From Duganella zoogloeoides (GTDB lineage Bacteria; Pseudomonadota; Gammaproteobacteria; Burkholderiales; Burkholderiaceae_D): 64,000 bases of DNA. The notes under the pieces are model-generated. The model had not been told where the DNA came from. It saw only the letters and a program-made list of their open reading frames with translations, and did not search any database. Positions 28,542-36,379 of the stretch are shown here, piece by piece. The position numbers were made by a program, and so were the translations under genes. The stretch spans positions 5,952,001 to 6,016,000 of the forward strand of contig NZ_CP140152.1 in NCBI RefSeq assembly GCF_034479515.1, read 5' to 3'. Position 1 is the stretch's first letter. Each line of letters starts with the position of its first letter.

Positions 28542-28854
28542 CTACATCTGACTTTCTTGCATCCGCATGCCTCCCGAACCAGCCTGGGACACGGCAAACA
28601 GGTCCACTGGTTGAGAGCGAGGAATGTCCGGAACCCGTTCGTAGATTCCAGTAATCTCCCACCGTGGGCCTATTAGCTGAAGAGTGACGAAGTAATATCC
28701 GGTGGTGAATTGGGGACGGTTCGTGATTTCGACGGTCCAGTTGTTGTTTCGCTCCCAAGTGGAAGACTCGCCGGCGACTGCGGCAAGTGCTGATGTGCCT
28801 AGACGACGGCCGTAACCGCGGATGAGATAGCGTGAAAATGCGCAAGTGCGCCAT
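28542..28854 (-). pseudogene. Degraded small protein gene in element A
   Basis: An ATG at 28854 with AAAGGACC upstream opens a frame (MAHLRIF), but the frame with protein-like composition is another one. From about 28835 to the TAG at 28542 it reads SRYLIRGYGRRLGTS, GESSTWERNNNWTVEITNRP and QFTTGYYFVTLQLIGPRWEI, ending GGMRMQESQM. No start codon exists in that frame. A one- or two-base indel near the N-terminus would join them, so the gene is probably frameshifted. It lies 12 bases downstream of the broken lipoprotein gene on the same strand. I do not recognise the family. Confidence 0.5.
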
Positions 28855-29276
28855 AACTTGGTCCTTTACTTCGCTGCGGCTATTTCAGCGAGGCGCTGGA
28901 AAACACCTGCCTGGTTTAGTGCATATTGTGGCGAATCGACGTAGCGAACCCTGTTGCGTGCTGGGTCTCTCCATTCCTTCATTGAGTCGGCCGATTTGCT
29001 GCCGGCGACGTAAGCTTTGGTGATGGTCGTCGGGATAAACACCGAGCCAAACTCGCTGTTGCAGGGGCTGTAGCTTTGAGACTTTGGAATGGTAGCGCCG
29101 CAGTCCGTTACCACTGTGGCTTCGTTGTAGTTGCCGCTATCGATAAAGGTGCGGAAGGGGGACTCAGTGAAGTCCGGAGCGAACGCGGTCAGGTCTGCGC
29201 TGAACGCAATGCGCTCCTGTCGCGGGTTCGTGATTGCCTGGCGGCTCGCCGATATGCTGACCAAAGTGTAGCGACC

Positions 29277-30668
29277 GATGGTGCCCCACGACGTGGTGTA
29301 TGAAGACTTCGCCAGAGATGGCGTTTAGGAAGGCCGCGAGAAGGTGGTCATTGTGATTCTTGAGGTAATGTTGGGTTTACGAAGACCTTAACAAAACCAC
29401 TTTGAGGAACCACAATGACCGACACCACTATCGCATTATCTGAGCTTGCCGAAAAGGGGGCAGATGCAGATTTCATCCGCCAGACGCTGCAGCACGCTCT
29501 GCAGCGACTCATGGAAATGGACGTCGAGGCGCTTTGCCAGGCAGCTTACGGCGAGCGCAGCGACGAACGTATCAACAGCCGCAACGGTTATCGGGACCGC
29601 GGCTACGAAACCCGGGCCGGCAAAGTCGACTTAAAGATTCCAAAGCTCCGTACAGGCAGCTATTTCCCCGGATTTCTCGAGCCGCGCAGGACGGCCGAGA
29701 AGGCTCTCACGGCAGTGATCCAGGAAGCCTATATTCAGGGAATCTCGACCCGCTCGGTCGATGACCTGGTCAAAGCCATGGGCATGACCGGGGTCTCGAA
29801 AAGTCAGGTATCACGGCTATGCGAGGAGATCGATGAGCGCGTGCAGACCTTCTTGAATCGACCGATCGAAGGCGATTGGCCTTATCTCTGGATCGACGCC
29901 ACCTATGTGAAATCACGCCAGGCCGGCCGTGTGGTCTCGGTGGCCGTGATAATCGCTGTAGCAGTCAATACCGATGGCGTGCGCGAAATTCTCGGAGTAG
30001 CGACCGGCCCTTCGGAAGCGGAGCCGTTCTGGACCGACTTCCTGCGCGGTCTGACCCGCCGTGGTCTGCGTGGGGTGAAACTGGTGATCTCCGATGCGCA
30101 TGAAGGCCTCAAAGCGGCAGCGAGCAAAGTGCTCAAAACGAGCTGGCAGCGCTGCCGGGTCCATTTCATCCGTAACGCGCTGGCCCATGCCGGTAAAGGT
30201 CAGCGGCAAGCCGTGCTCGCCATGATCAATACCATCTTCGTGCAGGACACTGCGGAGGCGGCCAGCGTGCAATGGCGCAGCGTCGCCGATCAGCTACGGC
30301 CAAAGTTCCCCAGGCTCGCTGCCATGATGGACGATGCTGAACATGAAGTGCTGACATTTATGACGTTCCCAAAAGCGCATCGGACGCAGATCCACAGTAC
30401 CAATCCGCTTGAGCGGCTCAATGCCGAGGTCAAACGAAGGACCAACGTCATCGGCATTTTTCCCAACGATGGCGCCATCATCCGCCTAGTAGGCGCCATG
30501 ATGCTCGAGCAAAACGACGAGTGGTCATTACAGCGCCGTTACATGCAGCTTGAAGGATTGCAGTCCTTGAGCGACAATCAGCCTGCACGGCTATCCGCTG
30601 TGATTAACTGATCGGGAACCCAGCCCCTCGAGAATTACTTCTCATACACCACTTCTGGGGACACCATC
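29277..30668 (+). mobile_element. IS256-family insertion sequence, copy 1
   Basis: A 1392-bp insertion sequence. Imperfect terminal inverted repeats begin GATGGTGCCCC at the left and GATGGTGTCCC at the right (read inward), with a shared inner GTGGTGTATGA. It carries a single transposase gene. It is inserted in a lipoprotein gene of element A. As far as read by eye, it is identical to copy 2 at 36380-37771, including ends and gene. Confidence 0.93.
29415..30611 (+). CDS. IS256-family (Mutator-type) transposase
   Basis: A 398-residue DDE transposase. The N-terminal part has the DNA-binding region, and the catalytic core has WIDATYVK (first Asp), [12 protein letters not shown] (second Asp) and, after the C-x2-H-type segment [13 protein letters not shown], the final Glu in [16 protein letters not shown]. 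This is the family's usual layout and length. The ATG follows TTGAGGAACCACA. The frame is intact, so it may be active. Confidence 0.95.
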   Translation: MTDTTIALSELAEKGADADFIRQTLQHALQRLMEMDVEALCQAAYGERSDERINSRNGYRDRGYETRAGKVDLKIPKLRTGSYFPGFLEPRRTAEKALTAVIQEAYIQGISTRSVDDLVKAMGMTGVSKSQVSRLCEEIDERVQTFLNRPIEGDWPYLWIDATYVKSRQAGRVVSVAVIIAVAVNTDGVREILGVATGPSEAEPFWTDFLRGLTRRGLRGVKLVISDAHEGLKAAASKVLKTSWQRCRVHFIRNALAHAGKGQRQAVLAMINTIFVQDTAEAASVQWRSVADQLRPKFPRLAAMMDDAEHEVLTFMTFPKAHRTQIHSTNPLERLNAEVKRRTNVIGIFPNDGAIIRLVGAMMLEQNDEWSLQRRYMQLEGLQSLSDNQPARLSAVIN

Positions 30669-30902
30669 TAGCGACCATCAGCGGTTCCCTTCTCCAGCAG
30701 TACGAACTTCGCCGTCTGTCGTTGAGCTTTGTCCAATACGGGTTGGAGAACTTCACCGGCACGCCAGCTGGATTCAGAATGGTGGAGTTTGTCGCGCAGC
30801 CGCCAACCAAGGCAGCCAGGGTCAATGGCACAATCTTCGTCCACATTACAAATGCACTCCTAAAACAGGTCGGATAAAAACTGCTGCCGCACCGGCTATC
30901 AG

Positions 30903-30938
30903 TTGCATAATGGAAAGTTATTTGTATACTATAGTATA
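30903..30938 (+). promoter_or_regulatory. Promoter with overlapping palindrome before the Xre gene
   Basis: TTGCAT (30903-30908) and TATACT (30925-30930) are 16 bases apart. The -10 is part of a perfect 14-bp palindrome TATACTATAGTATA (30925-30938), a plausible operator for the downstream Xre protein. Confidence 0.6.
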
Positions 30939-30993
30939 AAGACCGCTACGTGTTACTTCCGCATACTTTTTCGCTACACAGCGAAGGAGTGTC

Positions 30994-31242
30994 TTGGAAC
31001 CAGCGAGAGCTTTCGGGCGTGCCCTGCGCAAACGCAGATTGGACGCTTCGATGTCGCAAGAAAAATTGGCACTGGACGCCGGGCTTGAACGCGTCTTTAT
31101 CAGTTGGCTCGAAACCGGAAATAAGCAGCCGACATTTGGTACGATATTGAAGTTGGCGTCAGCTCTGGGTTGCTCCGCCTCAGATTTGGTGAGGGAGGCC
31201 GAGGCAGTTCTTCTCTTTCCTGACCAAGAAGCACCGGACTGA
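30994..31242 (+). CDS. Xre-family helix-turn-helix regulator
   Basis: An 82-residue single-domain regulator: FGRALRKRRLDASMSQEKLA, then LERVFISWLETGNKQPTFGT and LKLASALGCSASDLVREAE, the typical five-helix Cro/C1 fold. It starts with TTG at 30994 after a GAAGGAG that is rather close (4 bases). It probably represses its own promoter through the upstream palindrome. No partner gene follows directly; the 208 bases after it hold nothing recognised. Phage-repressor or toxin-antitoxin roles are both possible. Confidence 0.8.
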   Translation: MEPARAFGRALRKRRLDASMSQEKLALDAGLERVFISWLETGNKQPTFGTILKLASALGCSASDLVREAEAVLLFPDQEAPD

Positions 31243-31450
31243 CGCAGTCTCGAACCACTGCCTACTCGAGATTTACACCTAATCCCTCGTCTTGGACCTC
31301 AAGGTTCCTTCCCGCGTAGCTTTGAGTCTGCTCAGAATTCCTCAAGTCGCCGGAGGTGTCCCAGAACTCGAATCAGTAGTCGCGTGTTCGCCGCACCGCA
31401 ACTTGACAAAACTTGACTGATGGTGTTTTTGTCCGTAGGATGGCGAGACT

Positions 31451-32581
31451 ATGCTAAATCTGGAAAAAATCAAATCGGCAATGCAGCATCTTGGGCTGAC
31501 CCAGATGGCTTTGGCCAAGGATTGTAGCGTTAGCAAAGAGGCGGTCTCGAACTGGCTCGCCGGTGAGTCAATTCCACGCCCAAACAAACTCAAGGCTCTG
31601 GCAGCCGCACTCCAACTCGAAATTGAGAACCTAATCGTTACTGATTCGGCGAGTGAGCCTGTTGTTGCCTATCGCATGCGTAGAAATCGCATGCCTACTG
31701 GTGCAGCGCTGGAAGCTGCGCAGGACCAAGCTCATCATTTAAAGCAGTTAGTTCCATTCATTCGTCGGGAGACGGTCTTCGCGCCGCCAGTATTAGAATC
31801 CCCCAGACTTGACGATGAGTACATTCGTGAAGCTGCCAGGCAGGTTCGCGCTAAGAATGGTATCGGCTTAACTGCACCGGTTTCACGGAATGAGCTCTTA
31901 AACTTACTCCACGATTTTGGCGCATTGCTCGTTCCCGTATTTTGGGGGAAAGAGCGCGATGGCCATGAAAATGCGTTGAGCGTATATCTTCCTGATTCGA
32001 AGACTTCTTGGGTCGTATTCAATCTCAATGCCAAAAATGATGACTTCAATTATTGGCTGGCACACGAGTTAGGACACTGCTATACACTGCATACTCTGCA
32101 AGGCGATGACGGCGAAGAATTTGCGGAAAGATTTGCTCAAGAATTGTTATTCCCGATTGAGGCCGCGGCAGAGGCCATGACTCTGATAAATTCGGCGCCG
32201 GTAAAACGAGACCAGGCGAATTGGTTCGCGGGTAAGTATGAAGTCTCCGTAATCACTGTCTTGAAACAGGTCGACCGAGTAGCCGAACAAGCTGGACTTC
32301 CGCCGACCGGAATTCAGACGAAATCGTTCTGGGCTTCCTGGAACACGACTCGACATTTAGTGCCTTCAGTAGCGCATGAGTTGTTCGGTCACGAAAACAT
32401 AACCGTATCGGATTATGTGACCACGTGCGAGCAGAAATTCAGGACCCCCGTTTTTGAAGCAATTGCTAGTTGGCAGCAGCAGGAAGGCGGACGTTCTCCC
32501 GCCTTCATCGTGGGCGCTCTCAATATCGACTTGGGCCTTGCATTTGAACTGTCGCACCAGCTCTCCGCTGCCGCCGATTAG
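31451..32581 (+). CDS. HTH-ImmA/IrrE family metallopeptidase
   Basis: A 376-residue fusion. An N-terminal Xre helix-turn-helix (about 1-60, LTQMALAKDCSVSKEAVSNW) precedes an M78 metalloprotease domain (about 125-260) with the zinc motif HELGH (in LAHELGHCYTL) and a downstream EEFAERFAQELLFP carrying the third ligand. Relatives (ImmA, IrrE, and COG2856 antitoxins) cleave Xre repressors or act as antitoxins. The stop overlaps the stop of the convergent PIN-domain gene, which suggests that the two form one module. It is inside element A. Confidence 0.9.
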   Translation: MLNLEKIKSAMQHLGLTQMALAKDCSVSKEAVSNWLAGESIPRPNKLKALAAALQLEIENLIVTDSASEPVVAYRMRRNRMPTGAALEAAQDQAHHLKQLVPFIRRETVFAPPVLESPRLDDEYIREAARQVRAKNGIGLTAPVSRNELLNLLHDFGALLVPVFWGKERDGHENALSVYLPDSKTSWVVFNLNAKNDDFNYWLAHELGHCYTLHTLQGDDGEEFAERFAQELLFPIEAAAEAMTLINSAPVKRDQANWFAGKYEVSVITVLKQVDRVAEQAGLPPTGIQTKSFWASWNTTRHLVPSVAHELFGHENITVSDYVTTCEQKFRTPVFEAIASWQQQEGGRSPAFIVGALNIDLGLAFELSHQLSAAAD

Positions 32582-33195
32582 TCATATTCCTCGCCAAAAT
32601 TACGTTTATAGTCCGCGCGCCAGGTCGCCGGGAGGCGTTCGCGTAAACGTATCCATGTATCAACTGTGTTCGTCCGCTGTTCTTTGGTGAGCATGGCCTC
32701 TTTTTCGAACATGGCAAGTACATCCATAGAACAAACCACGTCCATCGGGTAGTCTTCTGGGTCTTCCCTCAAATCCTTCACGATTAGCTGCAGCGCCCGC
32801 TCGTCCGTTGCGATGACTGCTCCCAGAACAACGGCAGTTGCTAGCAACGTTAAATCGGCGTTCGATAAACGTGAGATGATAGTTCTTCGCTGGAGGCAAT
32901 TGTTTACAAATAAATCAACGTAAGGACGTAATTCCTTTTTCTTTTCCTCGATTTTGCGATTCTGCGCGGCATTCAACTTAAGGACACCTAATCGTAAATC
33001 GTCTGCTTTAGGTGCAATCGCGACCCACTGATAAGCAGCGAGCAGGCGAGGATTTGCAATGAACTCATCTATAAGACCTGACAGCGTGAACATCTGATGG
33101 TTTTGTACAACTATGCCCATCAAAGGCATTACTGGCGAGCAATAAAGTCTGAGAAAACAATTCGTATCGACGATTAATATTCGAGCCGGGGGCAT
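32578..33195 (-). CDS. PIN-domain-like protein
   Basis: A 205-residue protein with the acidic pattern of a PIN ribonuclease: the N-terminal strand ILIVDTNCFLRLY (first Asp), LSGLIDEFIANP (acidic residue), RLSNADLTLLATAVVLG (third Asp) and IATDERALQ (fourth). The C-terminal part is an unassigned helical tail. PIN proteins with this layout are often RNase toxins. It is convergent with the HTH-ImmA/IrrE gene, with the two stop codons overlapping. Its start at 33195 follows AACTTCCTCTC with no good ribosome site on its strand. Confidence 0.75.
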   Translation of the reverse strand: MPPARILIVDTNCFLRLYCSPVMPLMGIVVQNHQMFTLSGLIDEFIANPRLLAAYQWVAIAPKADDLRLGVLKLNAAQNRKIEEKKKELRPYVDLFVNNCLQRRTIISRLSNADLTLLATAVVLGAVIATDERALQLIVKDLREDPEDYPMDVVCSMDVLAMFEKEAMLTKEQRTNTVDTWIRLRERLPATWRADYKRNFGEEYD

Positions 33196-33285
33196 GGAGA
33201 GGAAGTTTCAAAATATTCGCTCTAGTGTACATCAAATGAAGGATGCAACCGGGAAAACTGCGAAGTTATCCACATCCTCAAAGTA

Positions 33286-33326
33286 AAATATGGCACTATT
33301 GGGGCCAAATATGGCACTTTTGGGGC
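33286..33326 (+). promoter_or_regulatory. Tandem operator-like repeats before the second Xre gene
   Basis: Two 20-base direct repeats, AAATATGGCACTATTGGGGC (33286-33305) and the same with one change (33307-33326), recur with a 21-bp period, two helical turns. They end just before the start codon at 33331. Confidence 0.75.
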
Positions 33327-33330
33327 AGGC

Positions 33331-33651
33331 ATGTCTTTACCAAGTTTTGACCAAGGCGATGTGACGAAGGAGACGTTAAGAAAGCGTCTCGGTGACCGAG
33401 TGCGCCTTGAGCGTCGGAGGAAGAAGTTAACTCAAAAAGACTTTGCGGACGCATGCGGCGTCGCTTTGCGAACGTACAAGCGGTTTGAGGCCGGCGAATG
33501 TGATTCGCTGGATGCGTTTTTGGCAATAGTTATTCACTTCGAGCGGCTAGTCGCCTTGGAGCTGCTTTTCCCACCAAAGGACCTTGTAGAGCTGAAGCCG
33601 CGCACCCCTGGCGCGGCACTCGAGCAATTCCGGAGGCGAGTTGAGCGGTAG
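33331..33651 (+). CDS. Xre-family regulator, HipB-like
   Basis: A 106-residue helix-turn-helix protein: LGDRVRLERRRKKLTQKDFA, ACGVALRTYKRFEAGECDSL and FERLVALELLFPP. The C-terminal tail ends LEQFRRRVER. Such proteins are usually antitoxins paired with a HipA-like kinase, but no hipA follows: 33652-34019 has no convincing gene. The tandem operators just upstream suggest strong autoregulation. It may be an orphan left after loss of its toxin, or it may control the next gene. Confidence 0.8.
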   Translation: MSLPSFDQGDVTKETLRKRLGDRVRLERRRKKLTQKDFADACGVALRTYKRFEAGECDSLDAFLAIVIHFERLVALELLFPPKDLVELKPRTPGAALEQFRRRVER

Positions 33652-33858
33652 GATACCTGACGAGAGCATTGAGTAGAAGTTTGCCCATTGTGCGAGACCT
33701 CCGCCAACCGACGGAACTTCGGGTGAGGAATTCAAAATCGCAATGCGTTCTGGTTGAACAGCCATGAGCCGCTCAGCAGACATGCAAGCTTGAGCAGTGC
33801 GTGCTGGGACAATAGAATTCACTAGCGAGTAAGGATTTTGGGCGCCATAAACTTGCAG

Positions 33859-33891
33859 TTGACATCGCCATGGTTGGATATGCTAATATCC
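33859..33891 (+). promoter_or_regulatory. Promoter with operator palindrome before the 34020 gene
   Basis: TTGACA (33859-33864) and GCTAAT (33882-33887) have a 17-base spacer. The -10 sits inside the inverted repeat GGATAT-GCTA-ATATCC (33876-33891). The rest of the gap 33652-34019 shows nothing else. Confidence 0.6.
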
Positions 33892-34019
33892 TCCGAAGGC
33901 GTCTGGGCCTAACCTGCTCCCGGGTTAAAGCAGACTTGTAGCAAACGTAGGACTCACATTCCATTCATTTGGCCAGTGTGTAATCGGGAGACGCTGACCG
34001 CAAATGATTGGAATTCAAA

Positions 34020-35081
34020 ATGGCTACAATCGCCCTGTCTTCGACATCTGTACGTGCGCTCAAAAACGCACTCCTCGACCGTTTCCCTTCTGTTAAGTCG
34101 GCACATCTCAGCGAAGCTATCGCTGCGACAGCAGGCTTCCGCACGCATGCAGCTCTGCTTTCTCATCTCCAACAATTTGTTGATGAACCTGTCGTAGTCT
34201 TAGAGGATAAGCCGTTTCTTCAGCGTTTGAAAGAGTTGGGCTATCCTGAAATTTTGAACTTCGAACTCAGCTCGGTTTGGAACGACGGGACCGGTGTACC
34301 AGAGGAAGTTCGCGAACTGATTGTACGACTCTTGAAGCTCGAAGAAAATCCGGAAGGTCGTTATCCCGAAATCTATTCGTTGCGGCGGCAATGCTCTAAA
34401 TTGTTCGCTAAAGCTTTTGGCATCGGTCAGTTAGAACCGCTCGATAAGGACCGGCTTATGGTCAAGAGCTTTTCGCGGGGAGTCGACCATAAGGCCGCGC
34501 AACCAGGATGGGGCAAGCACATCAACACGCACAATCCGAGCCTCGATTTCCCTGGAACCGACCATCAAGTTCGCTTCTATGAACGCTTACCACTTTCCGG
34601 TGGCAGGTATGTCGAGTACAGCACTGCACTAGTTTCTATGCCATATACGCAGTCGTTCAAAATTCCAGAGTTGCCACGTGCCAAGGCACTAGCTGAAACG
34701 CTTGGCTGGCAGTACATGGAACTCGAACAGTGGAGCTGGTATGCGGCGAGCAAGACCACTCTCATATTGTACCGGCGCACGACTACACATCAAGAGATGT
34801 TGCAGATGTGGTCGACTTCGTTCAAACGCTGGCTCATCGAGAACAGGAGTCGCTTGAACAAAGGTGCCAGCCAAGACCGCAGGAACGTCATCGAAGACGC
34901 CATCGACTGCCAACACCTCCCGCTTGGCGTGGAAACGTGGGAGGAACTCCGTGAACAGTATTTCAAAGAGTTCGCTCCATCGATGTATTACTCCGAAGAT
35001 TCGCCGACGGCACGCACGTTTAAAAAAATCTTCGAAAAATGGCTCAGTGAGCGAGGCACGGAAGCAGCCAAAATTCAGTAA
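34020..35081 (+). CDS. Uncharacterised protein with glyoxalase-related N-terminal domain
   Basis: A 353-residue protein. Its N-terminal 45 residues (LKNALLDRFPSVKSAHLSEA, AATAGFRTHAALLSHLQQF) match a short helical domain that I recall in proteins labelled glyoxalase superfamily. The remaining 300 residues are unrecognised, with no signal peptide or membrane segment and many Trp/Tyr/Arg. The ATG at 34020 is chosen; a TTG at 34008 is also in frame. It has its own promoter with an operator-like palindrome. It may form an operon with the next gene, 92 bases downstream. Codon use is less GC-biased than in chromosomal neighbours, consistent with transfer. Confidence 0.75.
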   Translation: MATIALSSTSVRALKNALLDRFPSVKSAHLSEAIAATAGFRTHAALLSHLQQFVDEPVVVLEDKPFLQRLKELGYPEILNFELSSVWNDGTGVPEEVRELIVRLLKLEENPEGRYPEIYSLRRQCSKLFAKAFGIGQLEPLDKDRLMVKSFSRGVDHKAAQPGWGKHINTHNPSLDFPGTDHQVRFYERLPLSGGRYVEYSTALVSMPYTQSFKIPELPRAKALAETLGWQYMELEQWSWYAASKTTLILYRRTTTHQEMLQMWSTSFKRWLIENRSRLNKGASQDRRNVIEDAIDCQHLPLGVETWEELREQYFKEFAPSMYYSEDSPTARTFKKIFEKWLSERGTEAAKIQ

Positions 35082-35094
35082 TCTCACATGCTGT

Positions 35095-35119
35095 GGAGGA
35101 CGGCTTCGCTGCCGCCTCC
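35095..35119 (+). other. Intercistronic hairpin
   Basis: GGAGG-A-CGGC...GCCG-CCTCC stem with a TTCGCT loop between the two unknown cargo genes. There is no U-tract, so it is more likely a stabilising or attenuating structure than a full terminator. Confidence 0.45.
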
Positions 35120-35173
35120 CGGAGGATTGCTAATATCTGGATGAAGTGGATGTGAGTTGGATAAATCGGAGAA

Positions 35174-35989
35174 ATGATGGGCCAAGAGAGAGATTTGTAC
35201 AAACGTTGGAAGCGCGCGAAGCAGCATTTGAACGAGTTTTTTCAAGCGCCGGAACACGTTGTAGTGATTCATTACTCATGCGAGAGTTTTTATGACCGAG
35301 ACAATCCTCGCTCTCCACGCGTGACATCAATCGCCATTCGGAATTTAGATAGCGGGCAGACCAAATCCTTCTCCATCCACCTTGTGGCCGAGCGCCGTAG
35401 GGTACTGGACAGCATCGATGAACACTACGATTCACTTGAGCTAGAAATGCTCGACGAATTCTTCCAAGCGGTCGGCGCTCGGCAGCACTGTAAGTGGCTG
35501 CACTGGAACATGCGAGACGCAAACTACGGATTTGAAGCACTCGAGAACCGGCTCAGGGCCCTTGGGGGGCAGTCGTCCGCCCGCGTGCCTGAAGAGCGAC
35601 GTATGGACCTGTCCCGACTACTGGTAGCGATTTATGGCGTTGGTTACACCTCGCATCCGCGAATCGAAAACCTGATGCAGCAGAATTCGATAACGGCGAT
35701 GGATTTTTTGACTGGAAAGCAGGAAGCCAACGCGTTTGAAAATAAGCAGTTTTTGAAACTCCACCAGTCCACTTTGCGCAAGGTTGATATTTTTGCGAAC
35801 TTCGCCGAACGAGCTAACGCCGGGCGCCTTAGAACTCAATCGAGTTGGTGGGAAATCAACGGCCGGTCCGTGAAAGCGTTGGGCGAACTTTTGCGGGAGC
35901 ACTGGCTCATAGGCTCGATAGTTGTAGTTGTCGGGCTGGTAACCACAGTCGCCCGGGCCTGGCCAACACTGGCCGCCGTTATCAAGTAG
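35174..35989 (+). CDS. Uncharacterised membrane-anchored protein, possibly nuclease-like
   Basis: A 271-residue protein from the ATG at 35174 (or 35177). It is soluble for about 240 residues and then has one C-terminal membrane helix (LIGSIVVVVGLVTTVARAWP). The N-terminal part reads VVVIHYSCESFYDRD, SIAIRNLDSGQTKSFSIHLV and later KWLHWNMRDANYGFEALENR; the strand pattern and scattered acidic residues recall an RNase H-like exonuclease fold, but I cannot name a family. The tail-anchored layout is like effectors of some abortive-infection systems. It is the last cargo gene of element A. Confidence 0.7.
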   Translation: MMGQERDLYKRWKRAKQHLNEFFQAPEHVVVIHYSCESFYDRDNPRSPRVTSIAIRNLDSGQTKSFSIHLVAERRRVLDSIDEHYDSLELEMLDEFFQAVGARQHCKWLHWNMRDANYGFEALENRLRALGGQSSARVPEERRMDLSRLLVAIYGVGYTSHPRIENLMQQNSITAMDFLTGKQEANAFENKQFLKLHQSTLRKVDIFANFAERANAGRLRTQSSWWEINGRSVKALGELLREHWLIGSIVVVVGLVTTVARAWPTLAAVIK

Positions 35990-36081
35990 TAGGAAAAATC
36001 CAAGGCAGCCATCGACGCCTGTAAGAGCAAATCCAAGCTACCACGGGAGTAAAATTTCAAAGAAACCCAACGGGCATAAGG

Positions 36082-36091
36082 CTTCTAACCT
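36082..36091 (-). repeat. TnsB-like binding motif, distal end of element A
   Basis: CTTCTAACCT (the reverse complement of the AGGTTAGAAG motif in the proximal end) lies about 130 bases inside the distal terminus. The region 35990-36220 has no gene. Confidence 0.65.
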
Positions 36092-36220
36092 AACTTGCCC
36101 CGTCAAACTCAAATTTTGGCGAAGTCTATGTTAATAACCGGTAAATCCACTATATCGATGCGTTAGGAAAAACAACATTTTGCAATGAAATCAGTGGGTT
36201 GCTGAGAGTGTTGCAAATTT

Positions 36221-36247
36221 TTCTAACCTATCTATTTACCTCTGACA
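36221..36247 (-). repeat. Terminal inverted repeat of element A, distal end
   Basis: Reverse complement of the proximal end with one mismatch. It ends TCTGACA and is followed directly by GCAGC. Confidence 0.92.
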
Positions 36248-36252
36248 GCAGC
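36248..36252. repeat. Target site duplication GCAGC, copy 2, shared between elements A and B
   Basis: These five bases are the only sequence between the terminal ACA of element A and the terminal TGT of element B. Confidence 0.92.
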
Positions 36253-36280
36253 TGTGGACGAACAATAGAGTTCGACACAA
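36253..36280 (+). repeat. Terminal inverted repeat of element B, glmS-proximal end
   Basis: Begins TGTGGACGAACAATAGAGTT and matches the reverse complement of 38566-38593 at 25 of 28 positions. The rest of the gap up to the IS (36297-36371) shows nothing recognised. Confidence 0.9.
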
Positions 36281-36379
36281 AACAATAAAGTTTGGGGCCG
36301 GGGCGGAGAAGCTTTGGCGAACTTCCGCTGTCGGCCAAGGACCGGACCTTGGCACTTTGCCGCAACAGTAGGTAAGGTG

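Larger units (their letters stand above)
29269..30676. repeat. 8-bp target duplication TAGCGACC around IS copy 1
   Basis: TAGCGACC lies at 29269-29276 and again at 30669-30676, immediately outside the IS256-family copy. Eight bases is normal for this family. Confidence 0.92.
28866..30846 (-). pseudogene. Lipoprotein gene interrupted by the IS256-family element and a frameshift
   Basis: The 5' part (30669-30846) encodes a lipoprotein signal MWTKIVPLTLAALVGGC-AT. The 3' part (28866-29276) ends GVFQRLAEIAAAK. Removing the IS and one 8-bp duplication joins them in one frame through LLEKGTADGRYTLVSISASR. However, the signal-peptide part is in a different frame from this joined part; a single missing base near 30738, where SNP could run directly into VLDKAQRQTAKF, would restore it. 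The gene therefore carries two lesions. Function is unknown; the mature protein was probably about 190 residues and surface- or periplasm-located. Confidence 0.7.
28355..36247. mobile_element. Tn7-like element A
   Basis: A 7893-bp element with TGT...ACA termini and 27-bp inverted repeats that differ at one base (TGTCAGAGG[C/T]AAATAGATAGG...). Extra copies of the inner motif AGGTTAGAAG lie near both ends. It is flanked by GCAGC on both sides at the Tn7 attachment site. No tnsA, tnsB, tnsC or tniQ/tnsD-like gene was recognised inside, so it cannot move by itself as it stands. It carries one IS256-family copy and a cargo of regulators, a protease, a PIN protein and unknown genes. Confidence 0.88.

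Noticed and set aside
33547..33822. Possible 91-residue minus-strand protein after the HipB-like gene
   Set aside because: It overlaps the regulator gene by about 100 bases, has no clear ribosome site and no recognised domain; kept only as a remote possibility for a toxin remnant.
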